Assembly (NCBI GenBank): GCA_900095165.1
Contig: LT606947.1
Location: forward strand, 682,001-746,000
Length of the DNA stretch: 64,000 nucleotides
Source of the DNA: Polynucleobacter necessarius
GTDB lineage: Bacteria; Pseudomonadota; Gammaproteobacteria; Burkholderiales; Burkholderiaceae
Direction: 5' to 3'
This document shows positions 19,272 to 28,551 of the stretch, piece after piece. Within the stretch, counting starts at the first letter, position 1. Each line of letters starts with the position of its first letter. The notes below the pieces were generated by a model, which was given only the letters and a program-made list of their open reading frames with translations, was not told where the DNA came from and did not search any database. Position numbers and translations under genes: made by a program.

Positions 19272-22200
19272 CTATTTGACATAACGCAAGCTTGCCAGGA
19301 CCTTTTCTAGACGTTTTAAAGACATTGGGGTTGGGGTCTTTAATTCTTGAGCGTAGAAGGCCACCCTCAACTCCTCCAGTTGCCAGCGAAAATCTGTCAA
19401 AGCCTGGTCCTCAGACATGGCATAGTTCGTAGATCCACGACTTCCTTGAACCAGCTTTTGCCATGGCCGAGCAACAGACTCCCAGTCTTTTTGACACTGA
19501 GCATCTCGGCTAGGATTAGCACGCAATTTATCGATACGCATTGCAATCGCTTTGAGATAGCGCGGGAAATGCACTAACTGGCCATATGGGGTATTCGATA
19601 CAAACTTAGGGAATATCAAAGCCTGAACTTGCGTTTGAATGTCTGCATATGCAGCAGCTGAGGTAGCCTTGGCCTGAACCAGTTTCTTTTGAAGGTCTGC
19701 ATGGGCTTGTAAAGCTGCTAGACCATGCTTCGATATTTCTTGAGCAATCAGGACTAAGCGAGGCTTGCCTACTTGTAGGCGCTCTGCAAATTGCTCAGCA
19801 TTCACTGGTAGTGGATCATTCATGAAGGCTCGCTCTATAGCGAGATTGAGAATTTGCTCAATCAACCCATCTACTGAGCCAATATTAATAAATAGCAAAC
19901 CAAGCTCCCGAATTCCAGGCAGTTGTTTTTGTAGCGCCTTGAGTGTGTCTTTATTCGACAAGGCAAATAATCTGCGCAATCCATTCCAGTGATATTTTCT
20001 AGCCTCAAGTAAGTCGTCAAAGACTTCAAGATCACATGACTCTGTTCGATCAACTAATGCGGGATAACCAAATAATGTGCGATTGCCTTTCTGAATCTCT
20101 AGGGTTTCAGGTAGCCCTCCAAATTCCCAGTTGCGATAACCGCCCTGCTCGACATTTTTCACTACAGAGGTATTGGCGCTTTGCGTTGTTTTGACGGAGA
20201 CGTTTGGAGGGGTCACTGGAACTTCACCGCCTAGCTCCTCTTGCACTGCTTGTTGGACTATTGCCTGGAACGCAGTTCGGGCAGTTTCTCCATATTCAGC
20301 ACGCAATCGAGATAAATTGCGCTCAAGCTCCAACTGGCGGCCATGCTCATCCACTAGGCGGAAATTCATTGACGAATGTAGTGGCAAAGATTCGGGCCTG
20401 AAATCCGTTCGCTTGATCTCTAAACCACGCTCTTTACGAATATCCGTAATCAGAATATCTAAAAAGTCACCCACTCCAAACTGTTTTTTTGACAGCATGC
20501 GCTCTAAGAACGATTTTGCATACTCGGGCAGTGGTACACAGTGACGACGTAATTTCTGGGGAAGCGATTTGAGAAGCAGATGGATTTTTTCTTCGCACAT
20601 GCCTGGCATCAGCCACTCACAGCGGCGACCATCTACCTGATTCAATAGCGTCAATGGAACAACCAGAGTGACACCATCTTTAGGGCTGCCAGGCTCAAAG
20701 TGATAAGTCAAACTCAGCTCACTACCACCAACAATCATTTTTTTAGGGTAGCGATCCACCGTAATACCGGCGGCTTCATGGCGCATTAAATCCGCTTTAG
20801 ATAAACGCAAGAGACTGTCAGCACTCTCTTGATTAACACTCTCGCTTTTGGCTGCCTTCTTGAGCCACGCCTTCATGCCCTCTCTACTGAGGACATCTTT
20901 CGGAATGCGTGAGTCATAGAAAGCAAATAGGAGATCATCGTCTACCAAGACATTGGGACGTCTAGAGCGATGCTCTAGCGCCTCAATTTCTTTAATCAGT
21001 CGGCAGTTATGCCAGAAGAACTCAAAACTACCCGGGTATTTTTTTCTAACGTCAGCTTCGGTCTCACGCATTAATGCGGGCGTATCCATGCGACCGAACA
21101 TCTCTTCCTGCACCAAGGCTTGCTTAATAAATAGCTCGCGAGCCTCTTCTGGATTGTGTGACTCATAGCGTACTCGACGGCCGTGATAAATCGGCAAACC
21201 ATATAAAGTGCCGCGCTCAAATGCCATAACTTCACCTTGACGACTATCCCAAAAAGGATCGCTCAGAGATTTAATCAGGCGATGAGCCGCTACCTTCTCA
21301 ACCCACTGGGGTTCAATCTTGGCAATCGTACGGGCATACATGCGATTGGTTTCTTGTAGCTCTCCTGCCAAGATCCAAGCGCCGGCCTTTTTACCGATGG
21401 TTGAGCCCGGCCAAATAAATGGACGAATACCTCGCGAACCAATATAGCCACCCGTCTTGCTACCGCGCTCTTGAGATTTTTCATCCTCTTCTTTTTTGGC
21501 AACATAGCCTAACAAGCCAGTCAACAAGGAGAAATGGACTTGTTCATACGTAGCCGCCGAGGGATTTTCTTTCCAACCCTTTTCACCCAACATCGTATGG
21601 AGCTGGCCATGAACATCACGCCACTCTCTCAAACGTCTTGGGGATAAAAATTTACTGCGGCATAAGTTTTCTAACTGACGGTGGCTATGCTTATGTTTCA
21701 GTGCATCTTGATACCAGTCCCAAAGCTTCACAAAGCTTAAGAATTCAGAGCGTGTTCATCCGCAAACTGTAAGTGCGCTTGATCCGCCGCAGCAGCCTGA
21801 TCCATCGGTCGATCACGGGGATCCTGTGTGGCTAATGCAGAAGCGATTATGGTGACCTCACGCAATGCGTTCTGCTCTTTAGCGGCTAAGAGCATGCGAC
21901 CAATTCGGGGATCCAGCGGAAGCTCTGCAAGCTGCTTGCCCATAGGGGTCAACTTGAAGCTGTTATTAATATCTTTGTTATCGCCGGCAGAATCTTCATC
22001 ATAAACAATAGCCCCCAGCTCATCTAGCAATTGCACACCATCGGCAATCGCGCGACCCAGAGGTTTATCAATGAACTGGAATTCTTGAATGCGAGGTAGG
22101 CGCAGTGAACTCATGCGAAGTAATAGGGCTGCTAATGAGCTACGCAGAATTTCTGGATCAGTAAATTTAGGGTGATTGATATAGTCCTGTTCGCTATACA

Positions 22201-23366
22201 GACGAATGCAAATACCATCCGATACACGACCGCAACGACCTGCCCTTTGATTGGCGGCAGCTTGCGATATCGGCTCAATCTGGAGTTGTTCTACTTTATT
22301 GCGATAAGAGTAGCGCTTGACGCGCGCCAAACCGCTATCAACTACATACCGAATATTAGGAACCGTTAATGAAGTCTCGGCCACGTTGGTAGTCAAGATG
22401 ATGCGCCGACCATTGCCAGGATTAAATACACGTTCTTGTTCGGCAACCGATTGTCGGGCGAAGAGACTCAATATCTCCGGATGAAAGCGTTGCTGAAGGA
22501 CGTGATCTTTGCGTAGAGCTTCAGCACAATCCCGAATCTCTCGCTCCCCCTGGAGGAACACCAAGACATCGCCAGCACCTGAAGCACCCTCTCTCGCCAG
22601 ACATTGGCAATGGCTTCTGCTACCGCGCCTGGAATTTCTTTAGCTACTTTGGACTCTTTTTTCCATCCGGCTTAGCATCGGGTTCTAGTGACTCATAACG
22701 CTGCTCCACCGGAAATAATCGGCCACTCACCTCAATCACGGGTGCAGATTTACCATTCAAAGTGAAATGATTTGAGAAACGCTTAGCATCGATAGTCGCT
22801 GAAGTGATGATGAGCTTGAGATCAGGACGCTTAGGCAACAACTGGCGCAGATAGCCCAATAGAAAATCAATATTAAGGCTACGCTCATGAGCCTCATCGA
22901 TGATAAGGGTGTCATAGGCCCGCAGCTGGGGATCTCTTTGGGTCTCAGCCAGCAGAATGCCATCAGTCATCAACTTGATGGAGACGCCCTGGCTAGTTTT
23001 GTCGGCAAAACGTACTTGATAACCTGCATCTTGGCCGATTGGTGTGCCCAGCTCCTGGGCTATGCGCTTCGCTGTGGCTGTCGCGGCGATACGGCGAGGC
23101 TGAGTATGCCCAATCAGCCGACCACCATTGATAGTGCCCCTGCCAAGATCTAAACAGATTTTCGGTAATTGGGTTGTTTTACCCGACCCAGTCTCACCAC
23201 AGACGATTACCACCTGATGTGAGCTCAAGGCATCTTTAATGATTTGGCGCTGGCCTGATACCGGCAACTCCTCCGGAAAGCGAATTTCTAGCCGGCGTGA
23301 GGTGTTGGAAGCAGGCACAGTCGCAGGGCTTGCTTTGGGTTTTTGTTGGTTTATAGGCTCTTGCAC
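19272..23366 (-). pseudogene. hrpA: ATP-dependent RNA helicase HrpA, three frameshifts
   Basis: DEAH-box helicase of about 1360 residues in outline (E. coli HrpA is 1300), involved in rescue of stalled ribosomes. Piece 1 (23366 to 22644) holds Walker [14 protein letters not shown] and the DEAH box. Piece 2 (from 22564) holds TTNVAETSLTVPN and QRAGRCGR. Piece 3 (21731 to 19272) holds the long C-terminal region. Shifts: (a) in the A run at 22657-22662 (plus-strand T run), where one more base restores [18 protein letters not shown]; (b) in the CT repeat at 22589-22595, where two extra bases interrupt WREGASGAGDVLVF; (c) near 21748-21752, where one base restores DEHDSEFLSFVKLWDW. Three independent lesions make it a clear pseudogene. 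Confidence 0.93.
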
Positions 23367-23383
23367 CCTATAATTTTCTCACT

Positions 23384-24748
23384 ATGTCAACAAATGCACC
23401 AAACACCGGCTCAAACGCCGAAGAATCAAGCTCTAACTTTCCTTTTGTAGGATGGCTGCGTAATGTTGCGCCCTATATTCATAGCTTTCGTGAGAAGACC
23501 TTTGTAATAGCCTTTGCTGGTGAATTAGCCAAAGAAATCGGCCTCGAAAATCTCATTGAAGATATCGCCATGTTGCATGCCATGGGCATGCGTATTGTTT
23601 TAGTTCACGGTATCCGTCCTCAAATTGAAGAGCAACTCACGCTCCGTAATATTAAGAGTCAGTTCGGTATGAGCTCCATGCACACTTATCGCATTACCGA
23701 TGCCGCGGCCTTGGAGTGCGTAAAAGAAGCGGCTGGTGAATTGCGTTTAAATATCGAAGCAGCGTTTAGCCGTGGATTGCCCAACACCTCAATGGCAGGT
23801 TCACGCATTTCAGTGATCTCCGGTAACTTTATTACCGCCATGCCAGTAGGAGTGGTCGAGGGTATCGATTACATCCATACCGGCTTAGTGCGTAAAGTGG
23901 ACTCCACCTCCATCAAGCTTTCGTTGGATAGCAATAAGATTGTGCTGCTCTCACCCCTAGGCTTTTCGCCTACTGGTCAAGCATTTAATCTGGCGTTTGA
24001 AGATGTTGCTGCATCAACTGCGGCTGCGCTTAAAGCGGATAAGTTAATTTTCCTCAGCCCTTATGCTGGCTTGAAAGATGAAGAAGGCGATTACATTACT
24101 GAGCTATCTATGCCACAGCTACAGGGATATGTAGCCCAACATCCTGAATTCGATCTCGGCATGAAGAGCTTACTCAATATCTCCGGCAGAGCTATTCGCG
24201 CTGGTGTGAGCCGCGTCCACTTCTTACCTTGCAACCAAGATGGTGCTCTTCTAGAGGAGCTCTTTACCCATGATGGTATCGGCATGATGTTGGCCTCATC
24301 CGATATTGAAAATTTGCGTGAAGCCAATCAAGATGACGTTGGCGGCATTCTGCAGTTAACTAGCCCGCTAGAGGAAGAAGGTATTTTGGCTGCTCGCGGC
24401 CAAGACGTCATTGAGCGCGATATTCAGCGCTTCTCTGTTATTGAGCATGATCGCGTTCTGTTCGGCTGTGCCGCCCTATTCCCATTCCCCAATGGTGTAG
24501 GTGAGCTTGCTTGTCTCGCAGTGGATCCGGATGTTCAAGGCTCAGGGGATGGAGAGCGTTTGCTTAAGCGAGTTGAAATGCGGGCAAAACGGGAGGGCAT
24601 TAAAAAGCTTTTCGTCTTGACCACCAGAACAGAGCATTGGTTTTTAAAGCGTGGCTTTAAGCGTGCCTCTGTTGACGATCTCCCAGAAGAAAGAAAGCAG
24701 ATCTATAACTGGGATCGTAAATCCATGGTTCTCATCAAAGATCTCTAA
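23384..24748 (+). CDS. argA: Amino-acid N-acetyltransferase (N-acetylglutamate synthase)
   Basis: First committed enzyme of arginine biosynthesis, acetylating glutamate with acetyl-CoA. The 454 residues comprise an N-terminal amino-acid-kinase-like domain (about 20-290, VHGIRPQIEEQL, GNFITAMPVGVVEGIDY, LLSPLGFSPTGQAFNL), which in this family binds arginine as feedback inhibitor, and a C-terminal GNAT domain (about 300-445, LACLAVDPDVQGSGDGERLL). It is divergent from hrpA with only 17 bases between start codons, so its promoter must lie within hrpA sequence. No lesion seen. Confidence 0.95.
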   Translation: MSTNAPNTGSNAEESSSNFPFVGWLRNVAPYIHSFREKTFVIAFAGELAKEIGLENLIEDIAMLHAMGMRIVLVHGIRPQIEEQLTLRNIKSQFGMSSMHTYRITDAAALECVKEAAGELRLNIEAAFSRGLPNTSMAGSRISVISGNFITAMPVGVVEGIDYIHTGLVRKVDSTSIKLSLDSNKIVLLSPLGFSPTGQAFNLAFEDVAASTAAALKADKLIFLSPYAGLKDEEGDYITELSMPQLQGYVAQHPEFDLGMKSLLNISGRAIRAGVSRVHFLPCNQDGALLEELFTHDGIGMMLASSDIENLREANQDDVGGILQLTSPLEEEGILAARGQDVIERDIQRFSVIEHDRVLFGCAALFPFPNGVGELACLAVDPDVQGSGDGERLLKRVEMRAKREGIKKLFVLTTRTEHWFLKRGFKRASVDDLPEERKQIYNWDRKSMVLIKDL

Positions 24749-24799
24749 GCTTCTATAGTTAATTTTTATTTAGTACACCGTATTTGAAAGGTATTACAA

Positions 24800-25072
24800 A
24801 TGGCACGCATGGTTCAATGCATCAAACTCAATAAAGAAGCCGAAGGTATGGACTTTGCCCCACTTCCAGGCGAGCTAGGCAAGAAGATTTGGAATCAAGT
24901 ATCCAAGGAAGCTTGGGCAGCTTGGCTGAAACAACAAACCATGTTGATTAATGAGAACCACTTAAATATGGCCGATCCTCGTGCTCGTCAGTACCTACTC
25001 AAACAAGTTGAAAAATACTTCTTTGAGGGTGGTGCAGATATGGCTCAGGGCTACGTACCGCCAACTGAATAA
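24800..25072 (+). CDS. yggX: Probable Fe(2+)-trafficking protein YggX
   Basis: Small cytosolic protein (90 residues, the usual length) that helps iron handling and protects Fe-S clusters against oxidation. The family start [19 protein letters not shown] contains the conserved Cys, followed by [32 protein letters not shown] and the C-terminal [11 protein letters not shown] 24800 is preceded by GAAAGG. It follows argA by 51 bases. No lesion seen. Confidence 0.96.
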   Translation: MARMVQCIKLNKEAEGMDFAPLPGELGKKIWNQVSKEAWAAWLKQQTMLINENHLNMADPRARQYLLKQVEKYFFEGGADMAQGYVPPTE

Positions 25073-25089
25073 TTATTTTTGAATATCGC

Positions 25090-25118
25090 TTGACGGGTTA
25101 AATTCAGAGGCATAGGAT
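25090..25118 (+). promoter_or_regulatory. Sigma70 promoter for an intergenic transcript
   Basis: TTGACG at 25090-25095 and TAGGAT at 25113-25118 with a 17-base spacer, a strong match to the sigma70 consensus. It lies 15 bases after the yggX stop and has no reading frame behind it, pointing to a small RNA gene that ends at the terminator near 25290. Confidence 0.65.
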
Positions 25119-25123
25119 TGAGG

Positions 25124-25290
25124 CGTAGTCGGTCAGATCTTGTGATTGGCTACATTGGCGAAAGCCACTACTCGTAAGCATATCTATGTGCTTATGGGCA
25201 TTGGGAACTAAATCTCTTTCCTTTGCCTGCGCCATGAAGAATCATGGCAAACAAACCCGATGGATCAGCTCGCTGCCCCGTCGGGTTTTT
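25124..25290 (+). ncRNA. Candidate structured small RNA between yggX and rpiA
   Basis: About 165 bases between a strong promoter and a terminator, without a coding frame. Visible structure: a 10-pair stem CTCGTAAGCA / TGCTTATGGG with an 8-base loop (25171-25198); TGGCT / AGCCA (25147-25166); a possible long-range closing stem GGCGTAG (25122-25128) with CTGCGCC (25227-25233); a 6-pair hairpin GCCATG-aagaat-CATGGC (25231-25248). The rod-like middle recalls 6S RNA in size and shape, but I do not recognise a family sequence and make no assignment. The 5' end is estimated from the -10 box. Confidence 0.5.
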
Positions 25291-25291
25291 T
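25254..25291 (+). terminator. Intrinsic terminator of the small RNA
   Basis: AACCCGA (25254-25260) pairs with TCGGGTT (25281-25287), followed by a T run to 25291. The 20-base loop can itself form shorter pairings. On the minus strand the same stem lies just after the rpiA stop and could serve it as well, although a T run is weaker there. Confidence 0.7.
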
Positions 25292-25294
25292 AAT

Positions 25295-26005
25295 TTAGAA
25301 AGTGATTCTGCTCACGCCAAACGCATTGCTCACCAGCAAAATATTGGCTTTCTCTTTTGCAAATAAGCCCACTGTAATCACGCCAGCGATTTGATTAATT
25401 TGCATCTCAAGTGCAATTGGATCTGCAATCTTCAGGCCTGCAACATCCAGAATCCATCCGTCGTTATCTGTCACAAAAGGCTGACTTGACGTCTGCCCTA
25501 AATCCGTACGAGTCTCTTTGGCCATTCTGAGCGTTACCATACCGCCCAACTTGGCAAGCTCGCGAGCCACAATTCCTTTGTACAAAGGGATGATCTCGAC
25601 AGGCAAGGCAAAGCTACCCAGCACCGGTACTTGCTTAGAAGAATCACAAATGCAGATGAATCGATTTGCCATCGAGGCAATAATCTTTTCACGGGTTAAG
25701 GCACCACCACCGCCTTTTATCATGTGGCCTGCAGGATCAATTTCATCGGCGCCATCAACATAAGCGGGTAGCTGATCCACCTCGTTAGGATCTAAGACCT
25801 TAAAACCGTGCTTTAAGAGGCGTTCAGTCGTAGCATTAGAGCTAGATACCGTTCCCAAGAAATGTGTCTTATGGGCGGACAAGGCGTCAATAAAGCAGTT
25901 GGCGGTAGATCCCGTTCCAATACCCAGGATCTGACCAGCAGGCAGCTTTAACACCTCATCCCGCGCCGCTTCACCTACCAATTGCTTTAGTTGATCTTGA
26001 TTCAT
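25295..26005 (-). CDS. rpiA: Ribose-5-phosphate isomerase A
   Basis: Interconverts ribose 5-phosphate and ribulose 5-phosphate in the non-oxidative pentose phosphate pathway. The 236 residues contain the family signatures: GIGTGSTANCFIDAL (about 28-43), the active-site stretch VDGADEIDPAGHMIKGGGGALTREK (Asp and Lys, about 82-106) and the VEIIPLYKG segment. ATG 26005. It diverges from the transaldolase pseudogene, 107 bases away; both act in the same pathway, but only this one is intact. Confidence 0.96.
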   Translation of the reverse strand: MNQDQLKQLVGEAARDEVLKLPAGQILGIGTGSTANCFIDALSAHKTHFLGTVSSSNATTERLLKHGFKVLDPNEVDQLPAYVDGADEIDPAGHMIKGGGGALTREKIIASMANRFICICDSSKQVPVLGSFALPVEIIPLYKGIVARELAKLGGMVTLRMAKETRTDLGQTSSQPFVTDNDGWILDVAGLKIADPIALEMQINQIAGVITVGLFAKEKANILLVSNAFGVSRITF

Positions 26006-26112
26006 GATCTTGCTCGATATCCTTATCTGAACTGGAACAGCCTTATTTATGCATCTATCATATGATATTCAATCTGTTTTACTGATTAATTAAATAAGAG
26101 CATTCGATCCCG

Positions 26113-27085
26113 ATGACTTCCCCTGCTACCGCACTGAGCCAACTCAAACAACTGACTACCGTGGTGGCCGATACCGGCGACTTTAAACGCATGCGGGAAT
26201 ACAAGCCCGCAGGGATGCCACAACCAACCCATCTCTGATCCTCAAAGCTGCCCAGCAAGCCAACTATCAAGCATTGGTAAACCAAGTTAAATCAGCCCAT
26301 TCGGGTATGAAGCCAGTCGATTTAGTTGACTACATCTTGGTGGCGTTTGGTCTGGAGATTTTGAAGACCCTCCCAGGGATAGTGTCGACCGAGGTTGATG
26401 CACGTCTTTCTTTTGATACCCAGGCAACCATTAACAAAGCAAAGCACCTCATCGCCCTGTATGAATCTCATGGTATTGATCGCAAACGTGTCTTGATCAA
26501 ACTGGCGGGTATATGGGAGGGCATTCAGGCAGCAAAAGTTTTGGAGGCCGAATGGATTCATTGCAATATGACGCTGCTTTTCTCCTTGGTTCAGGCTGCA
26601 GCCTGTGGCGCAGTCAATGCCAAATTGATTTCACCATTTGTGGGGCGCATTACCGATTGGTATAAAGCCAAACTTGGTAGCAACTGGAGCGACCTTAATA
26701 ATGGCGGTGCAAATGACCCTGGCGTTACATCCGTCAAACGCATATTCCACACTATTACAAGCATTTTGGCATTGCCACAGAAATCATGGGTGCTAGCTTC
26801 CGCAATACCAGCCAAATTCTAGAGCTGGCTGGGTGTGACTTGCTGAATATCAGCCCAGATTTGCTGCGCGATCTTCAGAACAGTACGGCAGCTGTCGATA
26901 AAAAGCTGAATGCTAGCAATGCGGCGAGCGCACTTGCCAGTGAAAATATTTCCCCCCTCAAATTAGATGAATCCAACTTTAGATTGCAGTTAAATAATGA
27001 TGCGATGGCCACTGAAAAATTGGCCGAAGGAATACGCAATTTCTGTATCGATACTGAAAAGCTAGAGGCTTTATTAGCCAACTAA
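26113..27085 (+). pseudogene. tal: Transaldolase, two frameshifts
   Basis: Transaldolase moves a dihydroxyacetone unit between sedoheptulose 7-phosphate and glyceraldehyde 3-phosphate. The original frame of about 323 codons is in three pieces. Piece 1 starts at ATG 26113 and runs to [11 protein letters not shown]. Piece 2 reads [15 protein letters not shown] through the Schiff-base lysine in [12 protein letters not shown] and on to [16 protein letters not shown]. Piece 3 reads [18 protein letters not shown] to the end. Shift 1 is near 26205-26214 (a G run, GGGG expected). Shift 2 is near 26750-26754 (one T missing). The usual TW after the lysine motif is IW here. In the second piece the family residues are well conserved, so decay is recent. 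Confidence 0.92.
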
Positions 27086-27111
27086 ATTTTCAGAGTAGTC
27101 ACCAAGGAGTC

Positions 27112-27537
27112 ATGATGATTATTAATTGTCCACACTGCAGTAAAGGCAATCGAGTTCCTACTGAGAAGCTAAATCAGACCCCGATCTGTGGGGCCTGCAA
27201 GCAAGGGCTGCTAACGCTACCCATCAATGCAACAGCGGCAAACTTCAGCGAGCTGGTAACTCAATCCATAATGCCGGTGATAGTGGATTTCTGGGCGCCA
27301 TGGTGTGGACCATGCAAGATGTTTGGGCCGACATTTGAGGCAAGCGCTATTGCTCACGCCAATCAGGTGTTATTTGTAAAGGTGAATACTGAGGCAGAGC
27401 AACTGCTCGGATCACAGTGGAATATTCGCTCAATACCAACGCTAGCAGGATTTAAGAACGGCAAAGAGGTTCACCGTATTAGCGGCGCACTACCGCCAGC
27501 TCAATTAGAGCAATTTGTTCGGCAACTACTTGCCTAA
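27112..27537 (+). CDS. trxC: Thioredoxin 2 (zinc-binding thioredoxin)
   Basis: Cytosolic disulfide reductase of 141 residues. It has the N-terminal zinc-finger part with two Cys pairs (INCPHCSKG and ICGACKQG, about 4-33) that distinguishes TrxC from TrxA, and the thioredoxin fold with active site WAPWCGPCKM (about 62-71) and the cis-Pro in IRSIPTLAGF. Two ATGs are adjacent (27112, 27115) with AAGGAG 5-8 bases upstream; the first is used. It lies 26 bases after the transaldolase pseudogene and may have been co-transcribed with it. No lesion seen. Confidence 0.95.
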   Translation: MMIINCPHCSKGNRVPTEKLNQTPICGACKQGLLTLPINATAANFSELVTQSIMPVIVDFWAPWCGPCKMFGPTFEASAIAHANQVLFVKVNTEAEQLLGSQWNIRSIPTLAGFKNGKEVHRISGALPPAQLEQFVRQLLA

Positions 27538-27548
27538 GGCATTGCCGC

Positions 27549-27734
27549 TTACTTCTTAGCAGTATTGATGCCCACAATACTATAGGCCGGGCAATTACCA
27601 ATCATTCCAGTGAGTAATGGGATGATGCCGATCCAAGCCCAGGCCCCAGTAATTCCAAAACCTGCAAGACCCATCAAAGTAACGCCAACAGTCATTCGTA
27701 GAACGCGATCTGTGTGTCCGATATTGCATTTCAT
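27549..27734 (-). CDS. Small DUF2892/YgaP-like inner-membrane protein
   Basis: 61 residues: MKCNIGHTDRVLRMTVGV, then two hydrophobic segments (about 12-30 and 33-50) with the family motif IGNCPAYSIVGINT at the C terminus. Proteins of this kind are often fused or linked to rhodanese domains; the role of the stand-alone form is unknown. ATG 27734 is chosen for its AAGAGG ribosome site; the longer frame upstream overlaps rlmB. It converges on trxC with an 11-base gap. Confidence 0.82.
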   Translation of the reverse strand: MKCNIGHTDRVLRMTVGVTLMGLAGFGITGAWAWIGIIPLLTGMIGNCPAYSIVGINTAKK

Positions 27735-27766
27735 AGAAGCCTCTTGAGTAGATGATGTGATTGGCA

Positions 27767-28522
27767 TTACTTAGCTTCTTTAGCTAAACGCTGTCTTAGC
27801 GCTTCATACAAGCATACGCCACTTGCTACAGAAACATTTAAACTTTCGACTACGCCCTTCATTGGAATGCGCACCAACTCGTCACAAGTTTCACGGGTTA
27901 AGCGGCGCATGCCCTCACCCTCCGCACCCATGACAATACCAATTGGGCCTGTGAGATCGAGATCGTAAATAGATTTTTTCGCTTCGTCGTCGGTACCGAT
28001 TAACCAAACACCTGCTTCTTGAATCTCTTTCATACTGCGAACCAAGTTGGTAACCGTAATCACCGGCATAACCTCAGAAGCACCACTAGACACCTTACTG
28101 ACAGTAGCATTGATAGATGCTGAGCGATCCTTAGGAATCACTACCGCATCAACGCCAGCACCATCAGCCACACGCAAGCATGCACCAAAGTTATGAGGAT
28201 CGGTTACACCATCCAATACCAAGAACATTACTTTACTTTGATTGCTTTCCGCACCCTCTACTACTTCGGTAATGGTGCGCGCAATCGTCATCTTCTCAGC
28301 CAGAGCAACTACACCTTGATGGCGATCATGTCCCGCTAGTTTATGAAGACGCTCAGAGTCGGCCGCGCGCAGTCGTTCGCCCAAGATCTCTTCGGTCTGC
28401 TTAAGAAAATCACCCATACGGCGGTCACGACGACTTGGATCAAAATAAACCGACTTAAGACTTGCCGCATCCACCTGTAAGCGCGCTTGCACTGCATGAA
28501 AACCAACTAATATTTGTTTCAT
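27767..28522 (-). CDS. rlmB: 23S rRNA (guanosine-2'-O-)-methyltransferase (SpoU/TrmH family)
   Basis: Methylates the 2'-O of G2251 (E. coli numbering) in the peptidyl-transferase P loop, using SAM. The 251 residues contain an N-terminal substrate-binding part and a knotted SPOUT domain with the three motifs: LDGVTDPHNFGACLRVADGA (about 105), IGIVMGAEGEGMRRLT (about 197) and IPMKGVVESLNVSVASG (about 222). It is 29 bases downstream of rnr, the same pairing as in many proteobacteria. No lesion seen. Confidence 0.95.
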   Translation of the reverse strand: MKQILVGFHAVQARLQVDAASLKSVYFDPSRRDRRMGDFLKQTEEILGERLRAADSERLHKLAGHDRHQGVVALAEKMTIARTITEVVEGAESNQSKVMFLVLDGVTDPHNFGACLRVADGAGVDAVVIPKDRSASINATVSKVSSGASEVMPVITVTNLVRSMKEIQEAGVWLIGTDDEAKKSIYDLDLTGPIGIVMGAEGEGMRRLTRETCDELVRIPMKGVVESLNVSVASGVCLYEALRQRLAKEAK

Positions 28523-28551
28523 CTTTGCTTATCTCGATTCTGTATTGCTAA

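Noticed and set aside
22589..22662. Programmed ribosomal frameshifting in hrpA, hflX or the kinase
   Set aside because: No slippery heptamer with a following structure was recognised, the families are not known for it, and several shifts per gene in different sequence contexts speak for decay.
19272..23366. Three separate helicase genes in the hrpA region
   Set aside because: The pieces are consecutive parts of one HrpA protein and join perfectly when one or two bases are corrected.
4560..26754. Frameshifts as pure sequencing errors in homopolymers
   Set aside because: It cannot be excluded for single sites, but nonsense codons, a 2-base repeat expansion, a large deletion and the restriction to non-core genes are not explained by it.
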